Shown here piece after piece: positions 22,101-22,936 of a stretch of DNA of 22,936 nucleotides. Position numbers and translations under genes: made by a program. Position 1 is the stretch's first letter. The number at the start of each line of letters is the position of its first letter. The DNA is from an uncultured Lachnospiraceae bacterium (GTDB taxonomy: Bacteria; Bacillota; Clostridia; Lachnospirales; Lachnospiraceae). The notes under the pieces are model-generated. The model ran no database searches and was not told where the DNA came from. It was given only the letters and a program-made list of their open reading frames with translations. Location of the stretch: the NCBI GenBank assembly GCA_947175845.1, contig CAMWOK010000009.1:1-22936 (forward strand). Direction: 5' to 3'.

Positions 22101-22936
22101 TTACCGCATATTTTGAATGCTCTTATATTCCCTGCGCAATCTATCGTCCAACTGCGGATATGCCCCAAGCATTCTGTGAAAATCTTTCCAAAGAAGTTCA
22201 TCCCCGCTGTCATTGAGCTTATTCAGACATTCGCCCTCCTGAGTCCCCTTTACGGCCTCTATTCTCGGAAGATTTTTTTCCACAACATTTATCTTAGCGC
22301 CTTTTAAGACTGCCATAAGCCAAAACCATATGTCGTCATTGGTAGGCGCAAGCTTTCTGCACTTTTCCTCGTCAAGTACCTCCTCGTCCAGAATGTGCGG
22401 CGGATACAGCACCCCGCCTACCCCTGTAAGCTTGTGCAGATATGACGGAAACGGATATACTTCAAACTCGCCTTTTTTCATTTTATATCTATTATCCTCA
22501 ATATAAAATTTTGTTATTCTGTGGCAATGTACATAATCCGGAGCTTTCTCATATCCCAGATATAGTCTTTTCAGCCAGTGCCGCTCATAATACACATCAT
22601 CATCCGCAGTCACAATAATATCCTCAGGATACATGCGCAAAGCTGGTATCAGCTTTTTGTATGATTTTATGTCATTACACCAGTTGATCGTCAGCCCGTA
22701 CTTCTTTAATTCCAGTAACCTGGCAGGCAATCCGTTCTCCTTCTGCGGAAACTGCTCCTGCGCAAGCCACAATATCATTTCGTCTGGTTTTAGTGATTGC
22801 ATCAATAACGATTTTATCGTGATAGCAACACCTTCAATTCTTGCGGGAAACGAAGTCAATGAAACAATTATTTTTACTTTTCTTTTTTTGTCTGTGATTC
22901 CCGTCCAATCTTTTTTGTTCGCGCACACTCCCCACC
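22101..22936 (-). CDS. Glycosyltransferase, GT2-like, 5' end cut by the window
   Basis: At least 275 residues are visible. The GT-A fold start is KIIVSLTSFPARIEGVAITI with KSLLMQSLKPDEMILWLA, and the metal-binding acidic run is DIIVTADDDVYYERHWLKRL. Later, NDDIWFWLMAVLKGA fits the acceptor-side motif of these enzymes. It would add a sugar to the glycan built by the following genes. A GTG at 22926-22928 could be read as a start, but it lacks proper ribosome spacing and the frame stays open to the edge. The family usually has a longer leader, so I treat the gene as partial. Confidence 0.85.
   Translation of the reverse strand, partial: WGVCANKKDWTGITDKKRKVKIIVSLTSFPARIEGVAITIKSLLMQSLKPDEMILWLAQEQFPQKENGLPARLLELKKYGLTINWCNDIKSYKKLIPALRMYPEDIIVTADDDVYYERHWLKRLYLGYEKAPDYVHCHRITKFYIEDNRYKMKKGEFEVYPFPSYLHKLTGVGGVLYPPHILDEEVLDEEKCRKLAPTNDDIWFWLMAVLKGAKINVVEKNLPRIEAVKGTQEGECLNKLNDSGDELLWKDFHRMLGAYPQLDDRLRREYKSIQNMR

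Noticed and set aside
1..22936. CRISPR array, tRNA, rRNA, transposase or prophage genes
   Set aside because: I looked for regularly spaced repeats, conserved RNA-gene sequence and characteristic proteins and saw none; the repeats present are irregular and palindromic.

Overview
The window looks like a chromosomal segment of a low-to-mid GC Firmicute, most likely a Lachnospiraceae-type Clostridium relative. The grounds are strong AGGAGG-type ribosome sites, frequent tight gene spacing, the paired DUF4130/radical-SAM repair-type genes, a 7TM hybrid kinase, and protein families typical of gut clostridia. This is inference from gene content; no rRNA or other marker is present. Eighteen of the nineteen protein genes I support are on the minus strand, so the region reads right to left; only the LacI-type regulator at the left is on the plus strand.

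Right end, read right to left (22936-14557): a surface-glycan block. A GT2-like glycosyltransferase cut by the window edge is followed by a TupA-like ATP-grasp protein, a DegT/DnrJ sugar aminotransferase, a GNAT acetyltransferase, an FdtA-like sugar isomerase-fold protein, a second GNAT, a two-domain GT-A/GT-D glycosyltransferase, and a PglK-like ABC flippase. Together they read as synthesis of an N-acylated amino-deoxy sugar, its transfer to a lipid-linked glycan, and export of that glycan. The FdtA-like protein has Asn where the second catalytic His of FdtA is expected. The nucleotide-sugar activation genes (RmlA/RmlB type) are not in the window.

Middle (14560-8186): recQ overlaps the flippase stop by ATGA and is followed by a MmcQ/YjbR protein. 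Next come a 961-residue hybrid histidine kinase (7TM-PAS-HisKA-HATPase-REC-HPt) with a good promoter, a stand-alone CheY-like receiver that could take phosphate from its HPt, and a second MmcQ/YjbR protein.

Left of centre (8106-1943): a SUKH (SMI1/KNR4) protein and a 64-residue two-helix membrane protein. They are followed by the radical SAM/DUF4130 pair, which has a promoter overlapped by a long inverted repeat, and a 790-residue protein I cannot place. Far left: a LacI-family regulator preceded by about 760 bases of non-coding DNA carrying two copies of a GTGCACGTGCA palindrome, which are likely operators.

Intergenic DNA holds at least two kinds of dispersed structured repeat. One is a REP-like hairpin at 1795 and 20949 whose 8-base loop is inverted between copies. 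The other is a CCGTAACAGTTCAGCC-ended element at 574 and 16342-16487. I see no rRNA, tRNA, CRISPR array, transposase or prophage gene.
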